Counted from the first letter of the stretch, positions 26,529 to 35,978 are shown. The stretch: 64,000 nt of DNA from Belliella kenyensis (GCF_022549675.1 NZ_JAKZGR010000006.1:124001-188000); one strand, 5' to 3'. Translations and numbers: made by a program. Notes: a model not told the origin generated them from the sequence alone.

Positions 26529-27797
26529 ATGACTTCGGAGTCATATATAGTGCAGCAAATAGATTACTATCCTTATGGCTTGATTGCCAGAAACAATATT
26601 AGGACTGGTGATAAAGTTACCAAGGAACTTTTCCAGGGCAAGACTTATGAAGATCTTACAGGTTGGTATGATTTTCATGCACGGCAGTATGACGCTGCGT
26701 TAGGCAGATGGTTTGGAGTGGATCCTCAGGATCAGTTTAGTTCACCTTACCTGGCGATGGGGAATAAGCCGGTGATGATGGTGGATCCGGATGGGGAGTT
26801 GGCTTGGTTCGTGCCGATTATTATTGGTGCTGTAATGAACCTTAGTGTTAATGCGGCACAGGGTAATGTAAATAATTTTTGGCAGGGGTTAGGTTACGCA
26901 GCAGTTGGCGCAGCTGCTGGGGCATTAGGGGGTGGCTTGTCGGCGGTGATAAGTTCAGCAATAGGCGGATCTGGATTTAGTGCAGGTTTTTCTGCTGCGT
27001 TTTCAGGAAGTGCAGGTTTAACTGGATCTGGATTGACCGCAGCATCATCTAGCTTTTTCACAGGTGCTGCAATTGGAGCGGGTGCAGGTGCAGGAGCAGG
27101 TTTTACAACTGGATTTGGAAATAGTTTGTTGGGAGGTCAAAGTATTGGACGTGCTTTTGGCCAAGGTATAAGTTCAGGATTAGTTGGAGGTGCCAGTGGG
27201 GGCTTATTGGGTGGAGTACTAGGTGGTATTTCTGCAACAAATGCGGATAGGAGTTTTTGGTCAGGAAAAATGACAGCAGGAAATCAAACCATGAAATATA
27301 GTTTATTGCCAGATATTAAAATTCCAAAGCCAACCTTACCAAACAAAACAGGGTCTTTACAGCAAAAAATTATTAATGTACAGCCAAGACTAACATTAAA
27401 TGAAATTGTTGTTACAGCTAGTTATTACGACAGGGCTCTAGCATTTGAAGGGATTCCTTATTTATTTGGGGGAATGACATGTGCGGGGTTAGATTGTTCT
27501 GGATTGGTAAATAGATCAACAGGTAATTCTAATAGAGTATGGTCAACAGGAATGGGAGATCCTCCAGGGAATTGGCAAAAAATCCAATATAATACTGGTT
27601 CTCATGAATCGTTTATCCAAAGTGCTCAAAAAGGAGATTTGTTCGTTTGGAAAGGAAAACATACTGCATTTTCGGGTGGCGGCCAAAATCTATTTCACGC
27701 AAGAAGAGCAGGGACATTAGTTGGAGCAACCAACGATTTAGGGTGGTGGCTAAGGAATCATGGTATACCTCTTATATACAGACAGATATTTAAATAG
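26529..27797 (+). CDS. RHS C-terminal tip 2 with NlpC/P60 toxin domain
   Basis: A 422-residue protein. An RHS core of about 95 residues (GLIARNNIRTGDK, DLTGWYDFHARQYDAALGRWFGVDPQDQF, YLAMGNKPVMMVDPDGE) is followed by a glycine/alanine-rich hydrophobic linker (about 100-250) and a C-terminal NlpC/P60 cysteine peptidase. The peptidase has the nucleophile in GLDCSGLV (about residue 323) and His in KGKHTAF (about 377). NlpC/P60 toxins cut peptidoglycan stem peptides. The protein lacks the large YD-repeat shell needed for delivery, so it is an orphan tip; an internal start is possible but unproven. This is the cleanest RHS core in the window, without the micro-insertions of tips 1 and 3. Confidence 0.78.
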   Translation: MTSESYIVQQIDYYPYGLIARNNIRTGDKVTKELFQGKTYEDLTGWYDFHARQYDAALGRWFGVDPQDQFSSPYLAMGNKPVMMVDPDGELAWFVPIIIGAVMNLSVNAAQGNVNNFWQGLGYAAVGAAAGALGGGLSAVISSAIGGSGFSAGFSAAFSGSAGLTGSGLTAASSSFFTGAAIGAGAGAGAGFTTGFGNSLLGGQSIGRAFGQGISSGLVGGASGGLLGGVLGGISATNADRSFWSGKMTAGNQTMKYSLLPDIKIPKPTLPNKTGSLQQKIINVQPRLTLNEIVVTASYYDRALAFEGIPYLFGGMTCAGLDCSGLVNRSTGNSNRVWSTGMGDPPGNWQKIQYNTGSHESFIQSAQKGDLFVWKGKHTAFSGGGQNLFHARRAGTLVGATNDLGWWLRNHGIPLIYRQIFK

Positions 27798-27808
27798 TAC
27801 ATTCAAAA

Positions 27809-28819
27809 ATGAAAAACAAATCAAAATATTATTGGAATATATTAATCAATGCTAATGTTTTTGCTTGGTTAGTTTCTTGTGAACAAAGTGTGAAATCGTC
27901 TAATGAGATAAATATAAAAGATATTTATTTTAACCAATTAGAGGAAAAAAGGGAATTTAAAAATATTTCAAAAGAGGATACATTAGTATTTAGCAATAGT
28001 ATAAACCAACAAAAACAGCAATTAAAATATGAACAAATTATTATACCTTTAAATCTTAATTCAGGCGTCCCCTTTTTGAATGATGTAAATATTTATGGAT
28101 ATATTATTGAAGGTTTCGATGTAGATGAATCAGGCTTGTTTTATTTTTTGGTAAATTCAGAAGTGCAATCAGGAAATTCGTCAATATTAGCCTGTTTTGA
28201 AAAAAACAAACTTGTATATAAAAAAAACATCACTCAATTTGGTGGAAATTCTATTAATATAGTTGGTGATAGACTATATGTGTTTGATCCAAATTATAAA
28301 AGAAATAATTTGTTTGTTCTTGATATCAAAACAGGTGAAATTATTGAAAAATATCCAAATATAATTGAAAACTCTATTAGCAACTATATTTTGACAGATA
28401 CTGCTTTAATTGCAAGTACATTTAATTTGGAAGAAAGAATTTCCATTGATACAGAACATGCATTTCTTCATTTTGATTTGAAGGGGAACTTAATTGGGAA
28501 AGTTGATAACTTATATGGACTTGATAAATTATTTCTTCCTGAAGAAAAACAGTATTTGGGGGTTTGGGATGATAACTTAGTTTTTTGGGATTTTGATTAT
28601 ACAATAAATAAGCATATATTTTCTATCTTCGATATAAGTTTAAACTGGATGGGAAAATTAATAGTAAGTTCTGATGAAGTTGGTGAAGATATTTATGGAT
28701 TGGAAGGTTTTCCGCAAGAACACAGGAAGTTGCTGGAAGGCAAGGTGTATATGTTAAACAGAAAAGATAAAAATGCCGTTATAACGATTTTACCTCTTGA
28801 TTCTAACTTTTTGAAATAG
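27809..28819 (+). CDS. Propeller-like lipoprotein, candidate immunity to tip 2
   Basis: A 336-residue protein with an N-terminal hydrophobic segment ending FAWLVSCEQ (lipobox). It resembles the six-bladed beta-propeller lipoproteins of Bacteroidota (SSILACFEKNKLVYKKN, LYVFDPNYKRNNLFVLDIKTGEIIEKY). It starts 11 bp after the NlpC/P60 tip. A periplasmic immunity protein would match a peptidoglycan-directed toxin; this is inference from position. Confidence 0.6.
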   Translation: MKNKSKYYWNILINANVFAWLVSCEQSVKSSNEINIKDIYFNQLEEKREFKNISKEDTLVFSNSINQQKQQLKYEQIIIPLNLNSGVPFLNDVNIYGYIIEGFDVDESGLFYFLVNSEVQSGNSSILACFEKNKLVYKKNITQFGGNSINIVGDRLYVFDPNYKRNNLFVLDIKTGEIIEKYPNIIENSISNYILTDTALIASTFNLEERISIDTEHAFLHFDLKGNLIGKVDNLYGLDKLFLPEEKQYLGVWDDNLVFWDFDYTINKHIFSIFDISLNWMGKLIVSSDEVGEDIYGLEGFPQEHRKLLEGKVYMLNRKDKNAVITILPLDSNFLK

Positions 28820-28822
28820 CAA

Positions 28823-29452
28823 TGAATCCTCGTGCAACAACAAGCTTTGGCGCATTTTCGGTAAATTGGTCAAGTGGAGACATTGGTTATTTGGGAAAAA
28901 AAGGAATAGTAAACTTGAGAATTTGGGTTATGGTCTAGGAGCATTGGTAAATATATCAGATATTTTAGCTGGTTTTAAGCCTGGAGAAGTCTCTTTAAGG
29001 ACTGAAATGATCCTAACTATTCTAAATCGTTAGATGCACATGGAAACCCTATTCCGCATAAAGATTTAATGGGGCATTCGCAAATAACAGACTTGCAAGG
29101 GAAACCCATAATTGATTGGGAGCCAACAGAAAGAGTGGGTGGCTTTGGAGATTGGGTTCAAGGAACCAACTCTTATGAACGTGGAGTTTCAATCCCAGCT
29201 AGTAAGATGAAATGGAATTCTATTACAATAAAAGGCGTAAATACATCTAGAACAGATAAATTTTCTAATATGTTAAATCAAGGCAATGGGAAATATAATT
29301 TAGCAGTAAATAGCTGTGTATCTATGACTTCCAGAGCTTTAAATGTGTCAGGTGTTTTTAATGTTGGTATTCTCCCGTACCTTTTACATGAACAGATGTA
29401 TTTGCGTGGTTTTGGAGTAAGCCCATATCTATTTTCACATCATCTTTATTGA
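28823..29452 (+). pseudogene. Displaced toxin tip 3, permuted-papain-like, two frameshifts
   Basis: Two single-base shifts, near 28900 and at gaaatgat near 29007, interrupt one protein reading ATTSFGAFSVNWSSGD..NLGYGLGALVNISDILAGFKPGEVSL..SLDAHGNPIPHKDLMGHSQITD. The C-terminal 127 residues from 29069 remain open. The order His (MGHSQITD) before Cys (AVNSCVSMTSRAL) suggests a circularly permuted papain-like hydrolase, a fold common in polymorphic toxin tips. Family assignment is inference. Followed 8 bp later by a secreted-protein gene, its likely immunity partner. Confidence 0.55.
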
Positions 29453-29459
29453 TTTTCAA

Positions 29460-29879
29460 ATGAGAATTTTAATAATTTTATTTATTATGTTGCTTCCTTT
29501 CACAAGCAAAGGCCAAATAGAAATAGACTCTCTCTCTGTTTATAAATACTTTGAGAAGAAAGGGTATACTACAGCAGGTGTTGCCTCTCAGTTTAGAGAT
29601 TTTGAACAGAAAGAGATGGAGCCGATAGAGATGACACCTATCGAAATAAACCAAATAAATCAAATACTTAAATTAGCGAAAATAAAAAAGCATCGGCAGA
29701 CAAAGTTTGGGATTGCTCCTCTTTTCTGCAAGGCTGTGATAGGTGAGAAAAAAATAGACTTTATAATAGGAAAAAATATAATTGTAGATTTGACAAATTA
29801 TCAAAACTATTTAATAAAGAATGAGGAAGATCGGTTGTGGTTGGAAGCCTTGATCGAGAAAATACGGGGGATTAGATAA
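29460..29879 (+). CDS. Secreted small protein, candidate immunity to tip 3
   Basis: A 139-residue protein with a clear signal peptide (MRILIILFIMLLPFTSKGQ) and a charged body. No domain was recognised. Its first 80 codons are duplicated at 32522 together with the end of tip 3. Immunity role inferred from position. Confidence 0.6.
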   Translation: MRILIILFIMLLPFTSKGQIEIDSLSVYKYFEKKGYTTAGVASQFRDFEQKEMEPIEMTPIEINQINQILKLAKIKKHRQTKFGIAPLFCKAVIGEKKIDFIIGKNIIVDLTNYQNYLIKNEEDRLWLEALIEKIRGIR

Positions 29880-30149
29880 GGTTTTAAGTCAAATTCCAAT
29901 CTAAGTTTGGCAATGAAGTTTAGAAATTCATTTGGTTGAAAATGGCCAGATTTTTAGTGGTTTTTCCAAGTAAGTGCCGCTGATTTAGGGAGACTATCTA
30001 CATCTGGGTGAAGATTAGAAGAGAGGCTAGGGTTAGTTTGTATCTACTCCTACTTAATTTTTTGGAATTTGCAATTCCAGTTTGCAGGAACTATTTTCAA
30101 ATATTGGAGAATCCTTTCAGATAAGAGATCAAAAAATGCCCTTTTTCCT

Positions 30150-31624
30150 CACTTTCCCCCGCCCGCTTATCTGAACTATCTTTTCTTCGATGGGGAGATG
30201 AGTAACATGTATGGTGGTTTTCCGCCACGACTGACAAGTGCCCAGATGTCTCAAGAAGCTCGGGAAGATGGTACAATGAAAAGTCATGAAAGATTATCTC
30301 AAGAAGTAGTGGCAGATGAGCCTGGGTATTACTATATTTATCCACCGCGGCGGACAAGCTCTATCCAACGATTCCAATACTGGATCGGAAGCGTTCTTTG
30401 ATGATTTCACCATTATGACTTCGGAGTCATATATAGTGCAGCAAAAGGCAGCCGCACAACCTGGCTCAAAGACTCTCGTCTTTGCCCTCCTTATGGCTTG
30501 ATTGCCAGAAACAATATTAGGACTGGTGATAAAATGACCAAGGAGTTATTTCAAGAGGGCTGAGCGTTAAGAAACAGTTCTGAGAACTGTTTTAGCGAAG
30601 AGCCAGCTTGCGAGAAGGACATGAAGAACTCACAGGATGGTATGATTTCCATGCTAGACAGTATGACGCTGCTTTAGGAAGGTGGTTTGGATTAGATCCT
30701 CAGGATCAATTTGCATCTCCGTATCTCGCAATGGGGAATAATCCAGTGATGGGAATTGATCCTGATGGGGAGTTTGTTTTTCTAATTCCACAAATTGGAT
30801 GGAGTAAGCAGGGAGGTTTAAGTTTGGGAATAGAAGTTGGAATTGGAATACCAGGTTTAAAAAGTGTATAAGTAACTGGAGGATATAACTTTAAGTCAGG
30901 TACTGGATATTGGTCTGCTTAAGCTTTTGCCGCTGGCTTCTATGTTGGATATGGTTCAGAGGGTGGATTCGCAGGCTGGGGATATAGATATTCAGGATTT
31001 AATGCAGGAGTTGGTTATGGAAGTGAAGATGGACTCAACATTGGAATAGGTTATGGTTTAACACATAACAATTTCAATAGTTCTTTGGGATTAGGCTGGA
31101 GTCAAAATGGCGGATTTGATTTTAATTCAAGTGTAGGATATACTAAGATGATAGAGAAGCCTGATATAAATAAAATTACAGAATATAATTTAAAAGATGC
31201 TTCATCAGAAGGTCTTAAACAACGTGGAGGATTTGATTGTCTAATCTGTGCAGTTGACTATTTTGATAGCCGTTCATATGATGAAATTTTGAGAGAGATT
31301 GGAAATTCTTATAATCCAGAAACTGGTACAAATACTATGGAAGCACTTGAGAAGTTGTATGGTAAAAACAAAGTTAGTGCCTATAGTGAATTAAATCCTG
31401 TTTCGATAGGGAGGCAGATGGAATTAGGAAATCTATCTATAGTTGCACAAAATAGAAATCATGCCATAGTCCCAATTAAAATTGAAATATTCTGAAAGAC
31501 TTATCGGTTCAGTAGTCCAAAGACTGCATTTAGTTTAAAATATATGGATCCGAAAACTGAAAGGATGCCAACAACAAGAAAATTTAGATCATATAAAAGT
31601 CCAACATTTTTAATTAAAAGAAAT
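30150..31624 (+). pseudogene. RHS C-terminal tip 4, cysteine-peptidase-like, several breaks
   Basis: RHS core (AYLNYLFFDGEMSNMYGGF.., ELTGWYDFHARQYDAALGRWFGLDPQDQF, MGNNPVMGIDPDGE) interrupted by small insertions at about 30230, 30344, 30445 and 30555-30622. From 30608 one frame continues to 31624 but with in-frame stops at 30869, near 30919 and at 31493. The C-terminal domain reads LKQRGGFDCLICAVDYF ... IVAQNRNHAIVPI, a Cys-then-His arrangement like C39/papain-type peptidases. Region 30238-30540 is almost identical to 24495-24783, including shared insertions, so tips 1 and 4 derive from one already modified ancestor. Confidence 0.7.
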
Positions 31625-31626
31625 TA

Positions 31627-32289
31627 ATGAAAGCTTATATCATCAAATCCCTTGTATTTCTTCTAATAATTATTCATCATACTTCCTTTTCTCAGGTGAG
31701 GAATTTTGATTTGAGTAAAATAGATGCCAAGAGTAAACGAATTGCAAGAAAGGAATATATCAAATGTGTAGGTGAAGATTTTAACGAGTGGATTTTTGCA
31801 AGAATAGATTCTAAAAAACTCGATTTTTTAACTGTAGCATCGTTTGAATTTTCCGATAGAATTTTAAGCTATAAGGAGGGGATTCCTTTAGAAGATTATT
31901 TGAAACCAATGAAAAAGCCAACTTTATCAGATATTTATGTCTTTCAAAAAGGAGAATATGAGGGAGTGATGAGTTTGATTGATAAAATTTACAATCCTGA
32001 TATAAAATATTATTGTAATTACACAGATTCAAAAGATTTTACAAATGAGTTTGATTATCATACGGGGATGTATAAGGCACTTGAAGTTTTAAAAAAACAT
32101 AATTTTTCATTTCTATTTTCTGTAAAATACATTAGAAATTGTATTTGGTTTATAGAGAATGAAAAAGTTTGGTTACTAAATCTTGAGAATATGAAAATTT
32201 ATGAACCAGATTTATTTATTAGTGAGTTTTGTACTATTGAAACTTTGCAACAAAATGTTTTAGGAAAATTTGAAAGGTATTGTTATTGA
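31627..32289 (+). CDS. Secreted protein, candidate immunity to tip 4
   Basis: A 220-residue protein with signal peptide MKAYIIKSLVFLLIIIHHTSFSQ and no recognised domain; lysine-, tyrosine- and aspartate-rich body. It starts immediately after the RHS tip (next codon frame after the stop at 31624). Still open although its toxin gene is broken. Confidence 0.6.
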   Translation: MKAYIIKSLVFLLIIIHHTSFSQVRNFDLSKIDAKSKRIARKEYIKCVGEDFNEWIFARIDSKKLDFLTVASFEFSDRILSYKEGIPLEDYLKPMKKPTLSDIYVFQKGEYEGVMSLIDKIYNPDIKYYCNYTDSKDFTNEFDYHTGMYKALEVLKKHNFSFLFSVKYIRNCIWFIENEKVWLLNLENMKIYEPDLFISEFCTIETLQQNVLGKFERYCY

Positions 32290-32443
32290 ATCAATTTAAT
32301 TTGGTTTATATGTTGAAATAATAAAAATAGTTGAAAGGAAAATTCATTTCATTGGATTTGTCTATATGAGACTATGATAAAAGCTTCATATCTGGGTGAA
32401 GATTAGAAGAGGAGCTAGTAGTAGATTGTATCTACCCCTTACC

Positions 32444-32760
32444 TTTTACATGCACAGATGTATTTGCGTGGTTTTGGAGTAAGCCCATATCTATTTTCAC
32501 ATCATCTTTATTGATTTTCAAATGAGAACTTTAATAATTTTATTTATTATGTTGCTTCCTTTCACAAGCAAAAGCCAAATAGAAATAGACTCTCTCTCTT
32601 TTTATAAATACTTTGAGAAGAAAGGGAATACTACCGCCGGTATTACCTCTCAGTTTAGAAATTTTGAACAGAAAGAGATGGAGCTGATAGAGATGACACC
32701 CTTCGAAATAAACCAAATAAATCAAATACTTAAACTAGCGAAAATAAAAAAGCATCCAGA
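32444..32760 (+). pseudogene. Mosaic fragment: copy of tip 3 end and truncated immunity gene
   Basis: Bases 32444-32757 repeat 29385-29696 (last codons of tip 3, linker, and the first 80 codons of the secreted protein at 29460). The copy then switches after aaaaaagcatc to a repeat of the region upstream of the lipoprotein at 22552. The fused reading frame (32522-32776, 84 residues) ends 19 bases after the switch, so the secreted protein is truncated. Confidence 0.75.
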
Positions 32761-32866
32761 TACTAATAATTATTGAGTAAACATGGAGTAAAATCTCTAG
32801 GCATCAACTATGTTGTAAGGTTTTGTTGTATATTTAAAACACATTTAAAAGCCATTTCACATAAAT

Positions 32867-33268
32867 ATGAAGAGAAATTTGTTGAGATTTTTAATGGTAT
32901 TTATGATTTTGACAGCTCAATCCTGTCTTGAAAAGGATGATTGCCATCGTGTAATCAAGCTGGTGAATAATTCCATAGGAGATATCTGGATAGCAGAATC
33001 TGGTAGTCAGTATAATGGACTTAATTGTCAACAAATCCCTGGACTTATTTCGGCGGGAGAAAGTTATGATCTTGAAATAAGAAGCTGTTGGGAAGACCAG
33101 ATAAATAATGGGTATCAAGGGGCGGTGGTTTTTTATTTCTTTGATGAAAGCTTCAAAGATAATTTTCCTGATTGTGATCCAGTTAAATTTAATCAGAGTG
33201 CCATAGAAAAGAGGACTTACACTGTTGAAGATTTAAATGAGTTGAACTGGGTGGTGACTTATCAATAA
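32867..33268 (+). CDS. Small lipoprotein, candidate immunity protein (copy 2)
   Basis: A 133-residue near-copy of the lipoprotein at 22552 (identical leader ending QSCLEKDD, identical first 70 residues, diverged in the middle: EIRSCWEDQINNGYQ). It lies inside a block (about 32762-33627) that duplicates 22447-23306. Intact, although the adjoining toxin copy is truncated. Confidence 0.72.
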   Translation: MKRNLLRFLMVFMILTAQSCLEKDDCHRVIKLVNNSIGDIWIAESGSQYNGLNCQQIPGLISAGESYDLEIRSCWEDQINNGYQGAVVFYFFDESFKDNFPDCDPVKFNQSAIEKRTYTVEDLNELNWVVTYQ

Positions 33269-33290
33269 ATAGTTGTAAAATTGAAAATAA

Positions 33291-33627
33291 GTGGGAGATT
33301 TCTTCAAAACAGCTTTTTATGATGGAGGTTTAGATCCTACAAGTAGTTCAGCAAGAAAATCTGCATGGAGGGATATTGATCCAACAAGAAAAGAGTCTCC
33401 TACCAATAATGCATGGAACATTGATAAGGGCCTATTGACAGGAGATTTAAGACAAATAGTTTCTAAGTTAACTTGGGAACTACCTCAAACTCTAATAGGT
33501 AACCTTGGTTCACATGGGTTAAATATAGCAGGTTTTGTGAACGAGGTTAATCATTTTGAGGGGGTGACTGTATTGGATACCAATTTGAGCGGTGGAGCAT
33601 TTTTATTGGGTTCTTATCTTGTTGAAT
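33291..33627 (+). pseudogene. Truncated zincin toxin copy
   Basis: The first about 112 codons match the zincin gene at 22976 almost exactly; homology ends at about 33627, before the HEFGH zinc motif, where an unrelated opposite-strand gene begins. The remaining open codons to 33746 are antisense to that gene. Without the zinc motif it cannot be a peptidase. Confidence 0.8.
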
Positions 33628-34417
33628 CTAATATAGTGAATCTGGAAATACTAGCTATATCATTCAATTTTGTCCATAAAATAACTACGATAATCGCCCA
33701 TGCATATAAAACCCCAGTTGATAAAAGTGAGATAGAGGTGAAATAAAGATCAATATTTTGAAGTAAAGGTAGTCCAAAATATGTTTTGGGAGTAATGATT
33801 TCAATTCCTTCAAAATTAAAGATAGTCATACTTTTTTTGTAAATAAAAAGCAAAGGGATGGTTATCAACAATAAATAGTTCTTTCGTCTTATTGCCAAAA
33901 CAATAATAGCAATGAGAGATAAAACTATAGCGGCAAGGGCAAAGATAATTTGAGAAACGTTATTCCTAACGTCAGGAATATCGAAGCTTGACCTCGCTGA
34001 ATAAAAAGTATTGATGACGTCAACATCATTTGGCTCAAAACGATGTAGAGTCATTTTTCCATTTTGTTCAAATACACTAATAGAATATGAGAATTTGCGA
34101 TTATCCTTAAAAGTAACCCAATATTTTAAGAGATATTCTGATTTTCCCTCATTTTTATAGGTCAATTGAGCGCTTCTTAGCTCTATTTTATGTTCCAGTC
34201 CTCTCCAAATCACAGCTTTAGCCATGAGGTTGTCGATATATTCTTGAGGAACGCTTTGATCGAAGTAAGTTTGATAAAAATCCACCATTGGATAAGTGTT
34301 TATGGATGCTTCAATTACTTCTTGAGAGAATTGGTTGATCTCTTCGGGGATACTGTTTTTAATTGAAAAAGAAGATAAGAAAAAACCAATTATTAAAAAC
34401 CAAATAAGTTTGATCAT
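33614..34417 (-). CDS. Membrane protein of unknown function
   Basis: About 268 residues from the ATG at 34417 (MIKLIWFLIIGFFLSSFS, signal-like segment); an upstream ATG at 34492 is possible. A periplasmic region (about 30-165) is followed by three or four C-terminal TM segments with RRK on the cytoplasmic side. Its stop lies in the border with the duplicated zincin sequence, so the C-terminus may have been altered by the duplication. No family recognised. Confidence 0.6.
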   Translation of the reverse strand: MIKLIWFLIIGFFLSSFSIKNSIPEEINQFSQEVIEASINTYPMVDFYQTYFDQSVPQEYIDNLMAKAVIWRGLEHKIELRSAQLTYKNEGKSEYLLKYWVTFKDNRKFSYSISVFEQNGKMTLHRFEPNDVDVINTFYSARSSFDIPDVRNNVSQIIFALAAIVLSLIAIIVLAIRRKNYLLLITIPLLFIYKKSMTIFNFEGIEIITPKTYFGLPLLQNIDLYFTSISLLSTGVLYAWAIIVVILWTKLNDIASISRFTILDSTR

Positions 34418-34674
34418 AGGAAGGGTGTTTATGGATATATTCTTAATTAATTTTGATAAAAATCCGTTTTTATACAAGTAGGCGTATTTCATTCAAATGT
34501 TAGATTACTTCGGTATCATTATCAACTGAAAACTTATCAATCTAGGCGGATTCCATATCAATTATTATCTGGATCTTGAAAATCCCTAATATGACTTGGT
34601 TACTGGAATTTTGCGGATATACATTTTCATTTCATACAATAAGGTTGTAGTTTTAATTGTTGGCTTTATTTATA

Positions 34675-34827
34675 CTGATTATACGTTTTTTTACCAGTAA
34701 CTTCAATTCATTGGCTCAACAGGTTGTTAATGGTCAATATCCATAAGTATCCAATATCAATTTATATCGGAAGTTAGATAAATCTGAATTTTGTAATGTC
34801 ATTGGCAAAGTTCCGTATATCCATATT
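34675..34827. repeat. Dispersed 153-bp repeat, copy 1
   Basis: The gene-free region 34493-34945 contains this element, which is the reverse complement of 53401-53552 with about 90 % identity (for example aacttccgatataaattgat and gttgagccaatgaattgaag on the complementary strand). No ORF and no obvious terminal inverted repeats. The flanks are unrelated between the two copies, as expected for a mobile or copied non-coding element. Confidence 0.75.
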
Positions 34828-34945
34828 GTCATTTTTCAATAGATTTTCTAATGTTGATTTTAAACCTCTTATTGATTAAAAATAAAGAAAGGGTAGAAGG
34901 GAAGTGATCTAAACTATCCTCAATTCATTTGTTATTATTCGTTTA

Positions 34946-35497
34946 TTATTTTTTTTCTAATTGTAAAAGCAACTTTTGCTCTCTGTAAATACTGTAAATG
35001 ATGATTCCAATGATAAAAGTAATTGATAAAGATCCCGAGAACACTATGTAAATATAGAATCCGTACGAAAAAATAGCTTGAAAATATGGCAAAAGCAAAT
35101 AAAATCCATAAATGTAAGTTAAGACACAGATTGGGGTGGCCACATAGTTGATAATTAATTTATTTTTATAGAATTTTTTCAAATAGGCCTGATATGATTT
35201 TTGAGTCATGGAAATCAACTTCTGCTCTTTATAATACACAGTGTATATCTCTAGTAAGATTCTCAAAGAAAGACTAGAAATCATAAGAACAAGTCCTGAA
35301 TTAAAACTATTCCATTCAAGGAAGGCGTGGTAGAAAGTATAGATGATAAGGATGATTATTGTAAAAGACATGATGCTAATACTAGTATATTGCCTATTTC
35401 TGATCTTATTTGCTTTCTTAATTATATCATTTGGCTGCAAGATTAAATCTTCGTTCGTCTGCATTAACCAAATATCTTTTAATTTATCTTTTTCCAT
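34946..35497 (-). CDS. Membrane protein downstream of ECF sigma (anti-sigma candidate)
   Basis: A 183-residue protein. The N-terminal cytoplasmic part (about 1-38, KDKLKDIWLMQTNEDLILQPNDIIKKAN) is followed by four TM segments (about 40-60, 67-85, 115-135, 145-168) and a charged tail. It overlaps the sigma-factor gene by 14 bp, the usual arrangement for an anti-sigma factor, but no classical zinc-anti-sigma motif is present. Function inferred from position. Confidence 0.65.
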   Translation of the reverse strand: MEKDKLKDIWLMQTNEDLILQPNDIIKKANKIRNRQYTSISIMSFTIIILIIYTFYHAFLEWNSFNSGLVLMISSLSLRILLEIYTVYYKEQKLISMTQKSYQAYLKKFYKNKLIINYVATPICVLTYIYGFYLLLPYFQAIFSYGFYIYIVFSGSLSITFIIGIIIYSIYREQKLLLQLEKK

Positions 35498-35978
35498 TTT
35501 TTATACATTTTAAAAGTGATTGTCGAATGCGACTTAATCTGGTTCGTAATGTTCCTTGAGCTAAACCTACTGTCTCTGCAATAGTTGATTGTGAAACTTC
35601 TTCAAGTTCTAATAAGATCAAAGCTTTGTTTTGCTCATTTAGTTGATTGATACATTCAAACATCGTATTGATTTTTTTTTCATCATTTTCATCAGTATCT
35701 TCAATGGGTATGTCAATCATGTGTACATTCTCACTTGTAATGATTTGCTTAGACTTACGTAGATTTCCCAGACATACGTTGACAGCAATTCTATAAATCC
35801 AAGTATCAACAGATGACTTACCTTCAAATGATTTTCTATGAGTCCAAACTTTTATAAAAGTTTCTTGAAGCCACTCATTCGCTAAATCCTTGTTTCCAGA
35901 CGCATATCCTAGACATAATCTCTGTACTTTAGGAGCTGCGTGATAATAAATTCTTGTAAATTCTTCTTCTGTGATCAT
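35484..35978 (-). CDS. ECF RNA polymerase sigma factor
   Basis: About 164 residues from MITEEEFTRIYYHAAP. Region 2 is at about 10-80 (YHAAPKVQRLCLGYASGNKDLANEWLQETFIKVWTHRKSF, DTWIYRIAVNVCL) and region 4 at about 105-160 (LLELEEVSQSTIAETVGLAQGTLRTRLSRIRQSL). The start at 35978 overlaps the hydrolase stop codon as ATGA, supporting it over an ATG 39 bases upstream. Bacteroidota ECF factors of this type respond to envelope or metabolic cues. Middle gene of a three-gene operon. Confidence 0.92.
   Translation of the reverse strand: MITEEEFTRIYYHAAPKVQRLCLGYASGNKDLANEWLQETFIKVWTHRKSFEGKSSVDTWIYRIAVNVCLGNLRKSKQIITSENVHMIDIPIEDTDENDEKKINTMFECINQLNEQNKALILLELEEVSQSTIAETVGLAQGTLRTRLSRIRQSLLKCIKNGKR

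Noticed and set aside
33630-33746. C-terminal extension of the second zincin copy
   Set aside because: The codons after 33627 are antisense to the membrane protein gene and lack similarity to the parent.
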